Below the pieces are notes generated by a model, which saw nothing but the letters and a program-made list of their open reading frames with translations, was not told where the DNA came from and did no database searches. 41,940 nt of DNA from a virus: IMG/VR virus record IMGVR_UViG_3300007538_007902, positions 1 through 41,940 of that record; one strand, written 5' to 3'. The position numbers were made by a program, and so were the translations under genes. Shown here one piece after another: positions 1 to 8,575 of this stretch; the stretch's first letter is position 1, and every line of letters begins with the position of its first letter.

Positions 1-195
1 ACAAACAAACAAGAAATGTACAACATGATAGGAAGAGTTTATCATTCCTCAAAGGGAGAAGTTGCTTGTTTAGTGAAAGATGAGTCATATCTAACAAACA
101 CCAAATTTTTTGGAAACGAAGAAACACAGAATGAAGTTTCGAACCTTACAAATGAAGAAGTTTTACAACTGTGGAAAAAAGTTTTAAAATTATAA
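1..195 (+). CDS. C-terminal end of an unknown protein (5' truncated)
   Basis: Frame 1 is open from the window edge to a TAA at 193-195, giving the last 64 residues of a protein whose start lies outside the window. The tail reads NEEVLQLWKKVLKL, which resembles the tail of the 353-residue protein at 3657-4718 (EQVYKLWENLLKNIK). It may therefore be the end of another sugar-transfer protein of the same kind. It ends one base before the next ATG, so it belongs to the same operon as the glycosyltransferases downstream. Function cannot be set from this fragment. Confidence 0.7.
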   Translation, partial: TNKQEMYNMIGRVYHSSKGEVACLVKDESYLTNTKFFGNEETQNEVSNLTNEEVLQLWKKVLKL

Positions 196-196
196 A

Positions 197-925
197 ATGA
201 ATATACACGCACACATAATAGCTTGGAACGAAGAAAAAATTCTACCATTTGTTTTGGATTATTACTCTACAATTTGTAGTAAGATATTTGTTTACGACAA
301 TATGTCGACGGATTCTTCTGATGAAATTTACTCGAAGTACGAAAAAGTAGAAGTCATCAAATGGGAAAGTGAAGATTCAATGAATGACGATATGAATCGA
401 AAAATAAAGTCATTCGAATATAGAAATAGAAGTCGTAATCAAGAGGTTGACTGGGTTATTACGTGTGACTGTGATGAAATATTATATCATCCAAATCTTG
501 TAGAGAAACTAACAGAATATAAAAAACAAGGAATCCAAGTTCCAAAAATAGATGGAAGGGATATGTTCAGTAAAAAATTTCCAGTATATGACGGTAGATT
601 GATTACTGAAATAGTTCAATACGGATCACACGAAACCTACGAACCAATGTCTAAAAACATCATATTCGACCCCAATGTGGATATGACTTTTGGATTCGGT
701 GCTCATCATTCTAACGCCCAAGAACATGTACAATCAGAACAAGCGGAACTTATGTTGTTACACTACAAATATTTAGCACCTGAATATGTAATTAAGAGAT
801 ATGAAACTTTAGCCTCAAGACAGTCCACCTTCAATCGTCAACATAATTTGAACACTCACTATAGATTAAAAAATGCCGTAGAATATACAGCATACCTCAA
901 CAAAAATGCAATTAAACTAATATGA
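197..925 (+). CDS. Family 2-like glycosyltransferase (GT-A fold)
   Basis: Probable nucleotide-sugar-dependent glycosyltransferase, 242 residues. The N-terminus (HIIAWNEEKILPFVLDYY) and the YDNMSTDSS block near residue 33 are typical of the Glyco_tranf_2_4 subgroup. CDCDE at residues 90-94 supplies the metal-binding DxD (D91, D93). No signal peptide or membrane segment is visible, so it should act in the cytoplasm. The stop codon overlaps the next ATG by 4 bases, which implies translational coupling. Donor and acceptor cannot be read from the sequence; the GDP-sugar and heptose genes downstream in the same operon are the obvious suppliers. Confidence 0.8.
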   Translation: MNIHAHIIAWNEEKILPFVLDYYSTICSKIFVYDNMSTDSSDEIYSKYEKVEVIKWESEDSMNDDMNRKIKSFEYRNRSRNQEVDWVITCDCDEILYHPNLVEKLTEYKKQGIQVPKIDGRDMFSKKFPVYDGRLITEIVQYGSHETYEPMSKNIIFDPNVDMTFGFGAHHSNAQEHVQSEQAELMLLHYKYLAPEYVIKRYETLASRQSTFNRQHNLNTHYRLKNAVEYTAYLNKNAIKLI

Positions 926-1662
926 ACTTAATATCTTCTTATATTTTCGTACATAACCAAGACGTAATTGTTGATTATCTTGAAATGGGTAAGTTCAATG
1001 AGTTACCAAATCTCCGTTATGTTTTTGTTGGTTCGGGACAAACAGACAAAATTGAAAACTTACCGAATATACTTATTGCAAAAAATCTACCAATCAATAT
1101 TGAACAATATCCAAAGTGGACATCTTTCACTGGTTGGTACGCCTTATGGAAAAATGGATTATTGGACTCAGAGTATTCAATCATGTTTGAGTACGATATG
1201 AACATCAAAAAAAATGTTGCAGATTTAATAACCCGTTTGTCGAAAACCAAAATGGACTTCATTGGTTTTTTTCCAATGTCTCTTCAAGAACCTTGTTATA
1301 TTAAAGATAGAATTTGGAGTGATTTGATGATTCAAAAAATCAAAGAAATTCATAATGTTGACATCGATGATATGCTTTCAAAATTACCAAAAAACACTCT
1401 TTGGAGTGCAACAAGTAACACAACATGGAGAACAGATTATCTAATAGAATATTTAAAATGGTTTGAACCTGTTTTTGAGTCCATGAAAGATTTCCAATAT
1501 GCAGGACACGCACATGAAAGAAGTCTAAGTTTTTTCTATTTTACCACGAAAGGTAAAGTATTTGTGACGAAAGAATTTGTAGAACATTTTCAATTAAACT
1601 CCCACGGAACCTCACCTTTAGAACCTAACCGATTTGAAAAATTTTACGAACAACTTAAATGA
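922..1662 (+). CDS. Probable glycosyltransferase
   Basis: 246 residues. The fold looks GT-A-like: a beta-strand start with SSYIFVHNQD, then a hydrophobic strand leading to an acidic MFEYDMNI motif near residue 90 that could bind the metal and sugar nucleotide. The later WSATSNTTWRTDYLIEYLKWFEP segment resembles acceptor-side regions of family 2 enzymes. I do not recognise the subfamily. It overlaps the genes on both sides by 4 bases, within a run of transferases, and that context supports the call as much as the motif does. Confidence 0.6.
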   Translation: MNLISSYIFVHNQDVIVDYLEMGKFNELPNLRYVFVGSGQTDKIENLPNILIAKNLPINIEQYPKWTSFTGWYALWKNGLLDSEYSIMFEYDMNIKKNVADLITRLSKTKMDFIGFFPMSLQEPCYIKDRIWSDLMIQKIKEIHNVDIDDMLSKLPKNTLWSATSNTTWRTDYLIEYLKWFEPVFESMKDFQYAGHAHERSLSFFYFTTKGKVFVTKEFVEHFQLNSHGTSPLEPNRFEKFYEQLK

Positions 1663-2327
1663 GAAATAAACGGTATATCAGTTTTAGTCTTTGGGGTAAA
1701 GATCCGATTTACAGTCTTGGTGCAATTAAAAATGCAGAACAATACAAATCTGTTTACGATGGTTGGGAAATGATTGTATATTATGATTACACAGCACCGC
1801 CAGGAATTATCAGAAAACTTGAATCCATGGGTGTACGTTGTATCGACGCATCTTCTTTGGGAATCTATGGAATGTTTTGGAGGTTTTTAGCAGCTGACTT
1901 GGAGGACTGTGAGTATGCAATTTTCAGAGACACTGACTCTCGTGTCAGTCTCAGAGAGAAGTTGGCAGTTGATGAATGGATAACCAATCAGAGTACTTTA
2001 CACGTGATGAGAGACCACCCCTATCACAGTGTTCCCGCAGGAAACTTCGAACTGGGAATGCTGGGAGGAATGTGGGGTATCAAAGGGGGTGTTGTTAATA
2101 TCACAGATTTAATTTTAAAATATCCGAATGTTTCGAGAAACAACTATGGTGACGATCAGAACTTTCTTCGAGTAATTTATCAAATGTTTCACGAAGACAG
2201 AACAACACATGACGATTTTTTTGAAAAAAAACCTTTCCCTATAAAAAGAGAAAATGGAAGATTTATTGGTGAACGCATGACTATAAATGATGAACCATTA
2301 ACCGATGATTATAAATTAGTGTTATGA
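1659..2327 (+). CDS. GT-A glycosyltransferase with DTD motif
   Basis: 222 residues. The CEYAIFRDTDSRVSLRE segment places a DxD (D91, D93) at the end of a hydrophobic strand, as in metal-dependent GT-A enzymes. The GNFELGMLGGMWGIKGG block and the RDHPYH segment before it look like nucleotide-sugar and acceptor loops. There is no membrane anchor. It is coupled to both neighbours by ATGA overlaps. Donor specificity is unknown. It differs clearly from the other transferases in the operon, so the cluster is not a simple tandem duplication. Confidence 0.72.
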   Translation: MRNKRYISFSLWGKDPIYSLGAIKNAEQYKSVYDGWEMIVYYDYTAPPGIIRKLESMGVRCIDASSLGIYGMFWRFLAADLEDCEYAIFRDTDSRVSLREKLAVDEWITNQSTLHVMRDHPYHSVPAGNFELGMLGGMWGIKGGVVNITDLILKYPNVSRNNYGDDQNFLRVIYQMFHEDRTTHDDFFEKKPFPIKRENGRFIGERMTINDEPLTDDYKLVL

Positions 2328-2953
2328 CATTAGGAATTGCAATACCTGTCGGTAGAAAAGATTTAGCCTATTTGACAAGAATCTTAGATTCTATTTCATT
2401 ATCCACATTGCCACCACAAAAAGTGGCTGTGAGTATTTCCGGTGTTTCAAACTACAAATTGCCCAAAAATTATACTTTCCCCATTCAAATATCTATTTTT
2501 CCTAACAATTTAGGAGCAGCCGCAAATCGAAACATAGCCGCGTCGATGTTGGATACCGATATAATTTCTTTTATTGATGCAGATGACATGAGTCATGTAC
2601 AAAGAAATGAGTTTCTGTTGAAAGCGTTTGAAAATTCAGATGTTGTTGTTCACGATTACAAAAGAACACAACAACCTGATATTGATTTTATTAATGAAAA
2701 ATATGAAAACCCGGTGATTCTAAAGAATTACTTAGATTTAGTTACTGACTTTCATATATATCCAACAAGCACCGAAGGACACTTGGATTTTACTTGTGGG
2801 CATGTATCACTAAAAAAAGAAATTTTTGAGAAGTTTCAGTTTGACGAAACAAAATACTTTACGGAGGATGCATTTTATTTGAGAATTTTAGTTGAAAATA
2901 ATATATTTCCTACCTTACTTACAAACAAATTGTCAAACTATATAAAATTATGA
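2324..2953 (+). CDS. Family 2 glycosyltransferase
   Basis: 209 residues with a classic family 2 start (GIAIPVGRKDLAYLTRILDSI), a NNLGAAANRNIAAS motif near residues 61-74 and the DADD metal-binding motif at 85-88 in IISFIDADDMS. A probable catalytic-base region follows at TEDAFYLRIL near residue 186. It is shorter than most family 2 enzymes but appears complete. It is coupled to both neighbours by overlapping start and stop codons. Substrates are unknown. Confidence 0.85.
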   Translation: MTLGIAIPVGRKDLAYLTRILDSISLSTLPPQKVAVSISGVSNYKLPKNYTFPIQISIFPNNLGAAANRNIAASMLDTDIISFIDADDMSHVQRNEFLLKAFENSDVVVHDYKRTQQPDIDFINEKYENPVILKNYLDLVTDFHIYPTSTEGHLDFTCGHVSLKKEIFEKFQFDETKYFTEDAFYLRILVENNIFPTLLTNKLSNYIKL

Positions 2954-3654
2954 GTACTTTCACCAATCGTATATTTTGTTTTTGGATGAATGATGGTGAC
3001 TTACCTGAAGTTAGACGAAGAAATTTAAATTTACTCATTTCTAACTGCGGTGTAGAAGTACAATTAATAACTAAATATAATTTGAGTGATTGGATTCTTG
3101 AAGAATCCCCTCTACATCCATCATTTGAATTTTTATCAGAGGTTCACCAAAGTGATTATCTGAGGTGTTATTTTATGCATCACTATGGTGGTGGTTACAG
3201 TGATATAAAAAATGTCCATGGTTCTTGGATTGGTTTTTTCAAATTTTTAAAAAACACAGATAAATTCGATGTTGTAGGATATCAAGAACAACATCCCGAT
3301 CATATCGCGAACACAATGTTGGATGATTTTGAACCAACGGACAATTCAACTTTAAAAATGAATTACAACTTATTAATCGGGTGCGGTGCATTTATTTGCA
3401 AACCAAAAACAAATTTTACATCGGAATGGTTAAGTAAAGTTACTGAGAAACTTTCACAATATTATGAGTTACTCAAAAAAAATCCCGCAACACATCCAAG
3501 AGATCATAGACACCCATCTACACCATCATCTGAGGTAAAATATCCTTTATATTGGAGTGGATTGTTAGGTAATATTTTTCATCCCCTATCGTTCAAATAT
3601 TCAGACAGAATAATACGTGAGTTACACTACCCCATAATGCATAACTACCAATAG
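2950..3654 (+). CDS. GT32 / capsular-polysaccharide-type glycosyltransferase
   Basis: 234 residues. The block HQSDYLRCYFMHHYGGGYSD at about residues 66-85 matches the signature of the 'Gly_transf_sug' (GT32) and capsular polysaccharide synthesis families, which usually read D-x-x-R-x-x-x-L-x-x-x-G-G-x-Y-x-D. The final Asp (D85) begins a reduced metal-binding motif (SDIK instead of the usual DxD). The N-terminal IFCFWMNDGDLPE also fits these families. This group commonly adds alpha-linked hexoses to surface glycans. Acceptor unknown. Confidence 0.75.
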   Translation: MSTFTNRIFCFWMNDGDLPEVRRRNLNLLISNCGVEVQLITKYNLSDWILEESPLHPSFEFLSEVHQSDYLRCYFMHHYGGGYSDIKNVHGSWIGFFKFLKNTDKFDVVGYQEQHPDHIANTMLDDFEPTDNSTLKMNYNLLIGCGAFICKPKTNFTSEWLSKVTEKLSQYYELLKKNPATHPRDHRHPSTPSSEVKYPLYWSGLLGNIFHPLSFKYSDRIIRELHYPIMHNYQ

Positions 3655-3656
3655 TC

Positions 3657-4718
3657 ATGAAGTTTTTCAACGTAGATTTACATATATCGGTTATCGCAGA
3701 TATGAAAAAGATATTCGGAGATTTAGGACATAAAGTCTTCGATATGTCTTTGTCCGATCACACATGGGTTTTTAATAGAAGAAAAGATTCGATACCGATG
3801 TTGGATAATGGAAGGTGGATGCATATTTCAGCACAAGACTATGAAGAAGAGTTTTTTTCTAACTTTGGCACAAAACTGAACGCCTTTGATGCTTTTATTG
3901 TGACGTACCCACCAACATTTGTAAATTTGTATAAACAATTCGACAAACCGATAATCGTTAATATTCCAATAAGGTATGAGTGGCCATTTTCATTTAAATC
4001 CGAATCTTGGGAAAAAACAAATGACTTTATACAAAGCGGATATAAGAGTGGACAAATCAAGTTAGTTGCAAACAATCTTTATGATAAATTCTATACAGAA
4101 CAATTCTTGGATGTAGAAGTCCAACATATACCCAGTTTATGTGATTATAATCAAGAGTATCACAGTAAAACAAAAAAAGAGTTCGTTTATTACAGTAAAT
4201 CCAAACTCGAAGAAATTGACTCCTCTAACTTTATCTTTAAATCTGACTTGGGAAATCACAAATACAAAGATTTGATATCACACTCAGGGATTGTACATTT
4301 TCCATATTGTCCATCCTACATGTCTGTTTTTGAACAATACACCTCTAATACACCACTATTATTTCCTACTCAGGAATTTCTGTTTGATATGTTCAAAAAG
4401 GGTTATCAAGTTATGGGTGAATCCTCTTGGTACTTTATGAATAACATGGGTAACAAATCGATGGTTAAACCTATCACTGGTATCGATCCGAATGATTACA
4501 TGGATGATTCTATTATAAAAAAATGGATTGAGTTGTCAGACTTTTATGATAATAATTGGATGCCACACATAACGTATTTCAATAATTTTGAAGAATTGAA
4601 TGATATAAAAAATAATTTTGATAGTGATTCTATTTCTAATGAAATGAAAAAGTTTAATATTGTAAGAAAAGAACAAGTCTATAAACTCTGGGAAAATTTA
4701 TTAAAAAACATAAAATGA
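3657..4718 (+). CDS. Putative GT-B-type glycosyltransferase
   Basis: 353 residues with no motif I can assign firmly. The N-terminus (MKFFNVDLHISVIADMKKIF) and a following segment on DLGHKVFD resemble the first Rossmann strand of GT-B enzymes. A proline-rich FPYCPSYMSVFEQY block near residue 220, followed by SNTPLLFPTQEF, sits where GT-B enzymes hold the donor-binding loop. The C-terminus ends in EQVYKLWENLLKNIK, resembling the fragment at 1-195. Placement between a glycosyltransferase and sugar-nucleotide genes supports the call. Confidence 0.5.
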   Translation: MKFFNVDLHISVIADMKKIFGDLGHKVFDMSLSDHTWVFNRRKDSIPMLDNGRWMHISAQDYEEEFFSNFGTKLNAFDAFIVTYPPTFVNLYKQFDKPIIVNIPIRYEWPFSFKSESWEKTNDFIQSGYKSGQIKLVANNLYDKFYTEQFLDVEVQHIPSLCDYNQEYHSKTKKEFVYYSKSKLEEIDSSNFIFKSDLGNHKYKDLISHSGIVHFPYCPSYMSVFEQYTSNTPLLFPTQEFLFDMFKKGYQVMGESSWYFMNNMGNKSMVKPITGIDPNDYMDDSIIKKWIELSDFYDNNWMPHITYFNNFEELNDIKNNFDSDSISNEMKKFNIVRKEQVYKLWENLLKNIK

Positions 4719-5641
4719 AAAAAATATTAGTTTTAGGTTCTGAAGGTTTGGTGGGTTCGGCACTCAGAAATCAACTTGGTGACACACATGTCTACCATAA
4801 AAGAAGTGAAATTGACTTAACAGATAGAGCAAAAACTTTGGATTACATTACACATCAAGTTAAAAGAAACGGTGTGGATACAATTATAAATTGTGCCGCT
4901 AAAGTTGGGGGTGTCCAAGCTAACATGAAAAACAACAAAGGATTTTTCTTGGATAATTTTATTTTGAATAATAACGTTATTGAATCTGCCTTTGTGAACG
5001 AAATACCTAATTTTGTTAACCTTTTATCTACTTGTATATTTCCTGACAAAGAAGTAACATATCCACTCACACCAGATCAAATAGATAACGGAGCACCTCA
5101 TTTTACAAATTATGGCTATTCCTACGCAAAAAGATTAGCAGGTTACGAAATGAAAATTGTAAAAAATGTTTTACAGTCCAATTGGGTTTCAGTTATTCCA
5201 ACTAATGTTTATGGTATGCATGATAATTTCCATTTGGAAGACGGGCACATGGTTCCCGCAATGATTCACAGAGCATATCTGGCGAAAAAAAATAAAGAAA
5301 AAATGTTGGTTTGGGGTGATGGATCGCCTCTACGTCAACTCATTTATTCCGAGGATTTAGCAAGATTGATTCTTTGGTCAATGGACAATTGGAAAAGTGA
5401 TGATGCATTTATGGCAATTAACCCTGAGGAAGTAACAATATTAGAAACGGCAAAAACAATTTGTAAATCGGTTGGTGTTAGTAGTAAAGAATTAATATTC
5501 GATGATACAAAACCTAGAGGACAATTCAGAAAACCCGCAATAACTAACGCACCCGAAGACTTCGAATTCACATCCTTAAAGGATGGTATAAATCAAACCG
5601 TAAGATGGTTTGAAGAAAATTACCCAAATATTAGAAAATGA
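4715..5641 (+). CDS. GDP-L-fucose synthase / GDP-L-colitose synthase-like epimerase-reductase
   Basis: 308-residue extended short-chain dehydrogenase. Residues 8-14 (GSEGLVG) form the NADP-binding GxxGxxG. Catalytic residues are in place: S105 and C107 in LLSTCIFP, Y135 and K139 in YGYSYAK, and H178 in EDGHMVPAMIHR. Fcl (WcaG) enzymes use this set to epimerise C3/C5 and reduce C4 of GDP-4-keto-6-deoxymannose. The homologous ColC epimerises C5 and reduces C4 of the 3-deoxy product made by ColD. Because a ColD-like gene follows immediately with a 4-base overlap and Gmd comes after it, either role is possible; sequence alone does not separate them. Confidence 0.85.
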   Translation: MKKILVLGSEGLVGSALRNQLGDTHVYHKRSEIDLTDRAKTLDYITHQVKRNGVDTIINCAAKVGGVQANMKNNKGFFLDNFILNNNVIESAFVNEIPNFVNLLSTCIFPDKEVTYPLTPDQIDNGAPHFTNYGYSYAKRLAGYEMKIVKNVLQSNWVSVIPTNVYGMHDNFHLEDGHMVPAMIHRAYLAKKNKEKMLVWGDGSPLRQLIYSEDLARLILWSMDNWKSDDAFMAINPEEVTILETAKTICKSVGVSSKELIFDDTKPRGQFRKPAITNAPEDFEFTSLKDGINQTVRWFEENYPNIRK

Positions 5642-6795
5642 TGGAAAAAATAGATTTAGTTAAAGACACCATTGACTCAAAAGACATTGAGAGTCTTATC
5701 TCTTGGTTGAGAACAAACCCTCGTCTAACAAAAGGTTCATTGAACGTTGAATTCGAGAAAAAGTGGTCCGAGTGGTTAGGTGTCAAGTATTCCGTGTTTG
5801 TAAATTCAGGTTCATCTGCAAACCTTGCTGCTGTCTATTCTTTACTACTTTCAGGTAAATTAAAAAACAACAAAATTGTCGTACCCGCAGTATCTTGGGT
5901 TACAACAGTCACACCTGCAATCCAATTAGGTATGGAACCAATAATGTGTGAATGTGATGAGGATAATTTAGGTTTGAACATCGACTACTTGAAAAAATTA
6001 ATTAAAGAAGAGAACCCCTCAGCAATCATTTTAGTACATGTTTTAGGATTTCCAAACCACATGAATGAAATTATGGATATTTGTAAAGAACATGACATAC
6101 TTCTAATCGAGGACACGTGTGAATCTACCGGTTCTATGTATGACGGAAAAAAACTCGGTACCTTCGGAGATCTATCCACTTTCTCTTTTTACTTCGGACA
6201 CCATATGTCAACTATAGAAGGTGGTATGATTTCAACAAACTCTGAGGAATTGTACCATATTCTTTTATCTATACGTTCTCATGGTTGGGACAGGGATTTA
6301 CCTTTAGAAAAACAAAAACAACTAAGAGAAAAATATAACATCGGTGATTTCAGAGCTCTCTATACCTTCTATTACCCAGGATTCAACTTAAGAGCAACTG
6401 ATTTACAAGCATTTATTGGTTTGAAACAATTGGAAAAATTAGATGAAATTGTTATGAACCGTAACTTGAACTACTTAAAGTATCACAAGGAAATCAAAAC
6501 TGATGGTTGGAAGGTAAAACCTCAAACACATTCATACATTTCTAATTTTTCATATCCGATTATAACTGAAAATATTAAAGAACTGTCACAAAAACTAATG
6601 GAAAACAACATTGAGTGTCGTCCATTAATTTGTGGTTCAATAAACGAACATCCTTTTTGGTACGAACGTTTTGAAAAAGTCGAGTTACCAATTGCTAAAC
6701 GAATTCACGAATATGGTATGTATATACCTAACAATCACTTGATGACACAAGAGGAGTTAAACAGAGTAATAGAAATCGTCAACAAATACATATGA
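5638..6795 (+). CDS. ColD-like PLP-dependent GDP-4-keto-6-deoxymannose 3-dehydratase
   Basis: 385-residue fold-type I PLP protein of the DegT/DnrJ/EryC1 family. PLP-site landmarks are NSGSSAN (residues 56-62), ED at 158-159 and GTFGDLSTFSFYFG (174-187). The lysine that normally binds PLP is replaced by His: the sequence reads FSFYFGHHMSTIEGG, so H188 occupies the Lys position. This replacement is the hallmark of the 3-dehydratase branch (ColD, RfbH), which removes the C3 hydroxyl instead of transferring an amino group. RfbH carries an extra Fe-S cysteine motif that I do not see here; length and context with Gmd favour ColD (about 388 residues). It is coupled to both neighbours. Confidence 0.8.
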   Translation: MMEKIDLVKDTIDSKDIESLISWLRTNPRLTKGSLNVEFEKKWSEWLGVKYSVFVNSGSSANLAAVYSLLLSGKLKNNKIVVPAVSWVTTVTPAIQLGMEPIMCECDEDNLGLNIDYLKKLIKEENPSAIILVHVLGFPNHMNEIMDICKEHDILLIEDTCESTGSMYDGKKLGTFGDLSTFSFYFGHHMSTIEGGMISTNSEELYHILLSIRSHGWDRDLPLEKQKQLREKYNIGDFRALYTFYYPGFNLRATDLQAFIGLKQLEKLDEIVMNRNLNYLKYHKEIKTDGWKVKPQTHSYISNFSYPIITENIKELSQKLMENNIECRPLICGSINEHPFWYERFEKVELPIAKRIHEYGMYIPNNHLMTQEELNRVIEIVNKYI

Positions 6796-7769
6796 AAAAA
6801 GCATTAATCACAGGAATCAATGGACAAGATGGTAGTTATCTTGCTGAATTTTTATTGGAAAGAGGATACGAGGTTTATGGTACATTGAAACGTAATTCTG
6901 TTTCTGAAAACCAAACTTTTAGACTTGATAGTGTCTATGACAAAATCAAATCCAATTTATTTTATGCTGACATGACAGATTTATCGTCATTAGTGAATAC
7001 AATACAAAAAGTTCAACCAGATGAGATTTATAATTTAGCCGCACAATCACACGTGAGGATTTCATTCGATCAACCCATATACACTGCCCAAGTTACTGGT
7101 GTTGGTACCTTGAATCTATTGGAAGCCGTTAGATTGATTAAACCTGACACAAAAATATACCAAGCGTCGTCCTCTGAAATGTTTGGTAATTCAATTGATT
7201 CCGATGGTTTTCAAAGAGAATCAACACCCATGAATCCTGTGTCCCCATATGGTTGTGCAAAAGTATATTCATACAACATATGTAGGAATTATAGAAATTC
7301 TTACAACATGTATGTTTCAAATGGAATCCTATTCAATCATGAATCTCCTCGTAGAGGAACTAACTTTGTTACTAATAAAGTCGCTAAAGAGGCTGTAAAA
7401 ATTAAATTAGGACTTTCTAATGAACTAAAACTCGGCAACTTAGAAGCAACAAGAGATTGGGGACATGCCAAAGATTACGTAGAAGCCATGTGGATGATTT
7501 TGCAACAAGAACAACCCAACGATTTTGTTTGTTCTACAGGTATTTCTCACTCTGTTCGTAATTTGTGTGAATATGTATTCACTAAGTTGGGATTGGACTA
7601 CACAGAATATGTGACGATGGATGAAAAGTTTTTACGTCCTGAAGAACTCAACGATTTGAAAGGTGACAATACAAAATTAAAAACTTTGACTGGATGGAAT
7701 CCAACATATACTTTTGAGACTATGCTCGATGAAATGATTGAGTATTGGATGAATTTATACACTAAATAA
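6792..7769 (+). CDS. gmd: GDP-mannose 4,6-dehydratase
   Basis: 325 residues. Converts GDP-mannose to GDP-4-keto-6-deoxymannose, the shared precursor of GDP-fucose, GDP-colitose and GDP-perosamine. The start TGINGQDGSYLAEFLL (residues 7-22) is the diagnostic NADP-binding loop of Gmd. NLAAQSHV (81-88), SSSEMFGN with E129, and SPYGCAK with Y153 and K157 complete the active site. NHESPRRG near residue 188 is the family's substrate and tetramer loop. Length is a little below the usual 345-370. No ManA/ManB/ManC set is present here, so GDP-mannose would come from the host. Confidence 0.93.
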   Translation: MKKALITGINGQDGSYLAEFLLERGYEVYGTLKRNSVSENQTFRLDSVYDKIKSNLFYADMTDLSSLVNTIQKVQPDEIYNLAAQSHVRISFDQPIYTAQVTGVGTLNLLEAVRLIKPDTKIYQASSSEMFGNSIDSDGFQRESTPMNPVSPYGCAKVYSYNICRNYRNSYNMYVSNGILFNHESPRRGTNFVTNKVAKEAVKIKLGLSNELKLGNLEATRDWGHAKDYVEAMWMILQQEQPNDFVCSTGISHSVRNLCEYVFTKLGLDYTEYVTMDEKFLRPEELNDLKGDNTKLKTLTGWNPTYTFETMLDEMIEYWMNLYTK

Positions 7770-7772
7770 AAA

Positions 7773-8162
7773 ATGGAAAAACCTAATGTAAAAAACGTAA
7801 GTGAGTGTGAAGGGTGTCATGTACCGAAAGGTTGGGGACATGAGATTATTTTTGAAAATAATGAATTATACTGTGGTAAATTGTTAGTATTCAAAAAAGG
7901 GGCAAGTTTTTCAATGCATTATCACATGATAAAAGACGAAACTTGGTATGTTCAAGAAGGTGAGTTCCTCTATAGATGGATAGACACTGAAACCGCAGAA
8001 ATACAACAAGAGGCGTTGGTTGTAGGTGATAGTGTCAGACAAAGACCCGGGCAACCACACCAACTTTTGGCACTGACAGACGGAATCATCTACGAAGTTT
8101 CTACCACACATTATGACTCTGATTCATATCGTGTTTGGAAAGGAGATAGTCAAAACAAATGA
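7773..8162 (+). CDS. Small cupin, mannose-6-phosphate isomerase type II-like
   Basis: 129-residue single-domain cupin. GWGHEIIFENN near residue 20 resembles the start of the cupin half of ManC/ManA type II proteins. The metal ligands are visible: H49, H51 and E56 in MHYHMIKDETWYV, and H96 in RPGQPHQL. It could isomerise fructose-6-phosphate to mannose-6-phosphate, or act as a sugar-binding or epimerase cupin. It follows Gmd by 3 bases and overlaps the next gene by 4, so it belongs to the sugar pathway. Exact activity uncertain. Confidence 0.7.
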   Translation: MEKPNVKNVSECEGCHVPKGWGHEIIFENNELYCGKLLVFKKGASFSMHYHMIKDETWYVQEGEFLYRWIDTETAEIQQEALVVGDSVRQRPGQPHQLLALTDGIIYEVSTTHYDSDSYRVWKGDSQNK

Positions 8163-8575
8163 TTCTTCCTTTGAAAAAAAAGATTTGGGTAAACGGTACC
8201 TTTGATATCCTTCATATAGGACACATCAAACTTTTTGAATACGCCTCAAAACTTGGGGAATTACATGTTGGAACCGATACTGACACTCGTGTAAAAAAAT
8301 TGAAGGGGGAAACTCGCCCTTTCAATAAAATGGAAGACAGGGTGGAGTTTTTACAATCTATAAAATATATCGATCACGTATATACCTTTGACACTGATGA
8401 AGATTTAGAAAACCTAATACAAAAGTTAAAAATAGATTATATTGTTATTGGAAGTGATTATAAGGGAAAAAAAATTATAGGTTCACAATATGTAAAAGAA
8501 GTTATATTTTTTGAAAGACTCGAAAACTATTCTACAACAAAAATTCTCAATAATGAAGATTCTAATAATAGGTGA
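8159..8575 (+). CDS. HldE C-domain-like nucleotidyltransferase (heptose-1-P adenylyltransferase)
   Basis: 138-residue cytidylyltransferase-like protein. It shows NGTFDILHIGHIKLFEYA with the HIGH motif at residues 19-22, KGETRPFN near residue 49, VIGSDYKGK near residue 96 and YSTTKIL near residue 124. In HldE this domain adenylylates D-glycero-beta-D-manno-heptose-1-phosphate. TagD and other cytidylyltransferases share the fold, but the next gene is a kinase of the HldE N-domain type, which supports the heptose reading. In most bacteria these domains are fused as kinase then transferase; here they are separate and reversed. Confidence 0.75.
   Translation: MILPLKKKIWVNGTFDILHIGHIKLFEYASKLGELHVGTDTDTRVKKLKGETRPFNKMEDRVEFLQSIKYIDHVYTFDTDEDLENLIQKLKIDYIVIGSDYKGKKIIGSQYVKEVIFFERLENYSTTKILNNEDSNNR

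Noticed and set aside
5638-6795. Annotation as an aminotransferase (perosamine synthase type)
   Set aside because: The PLP lysine position is His (FSFYFGHH), which fits the 3-dehydratase branch and not transamination of the sugar.
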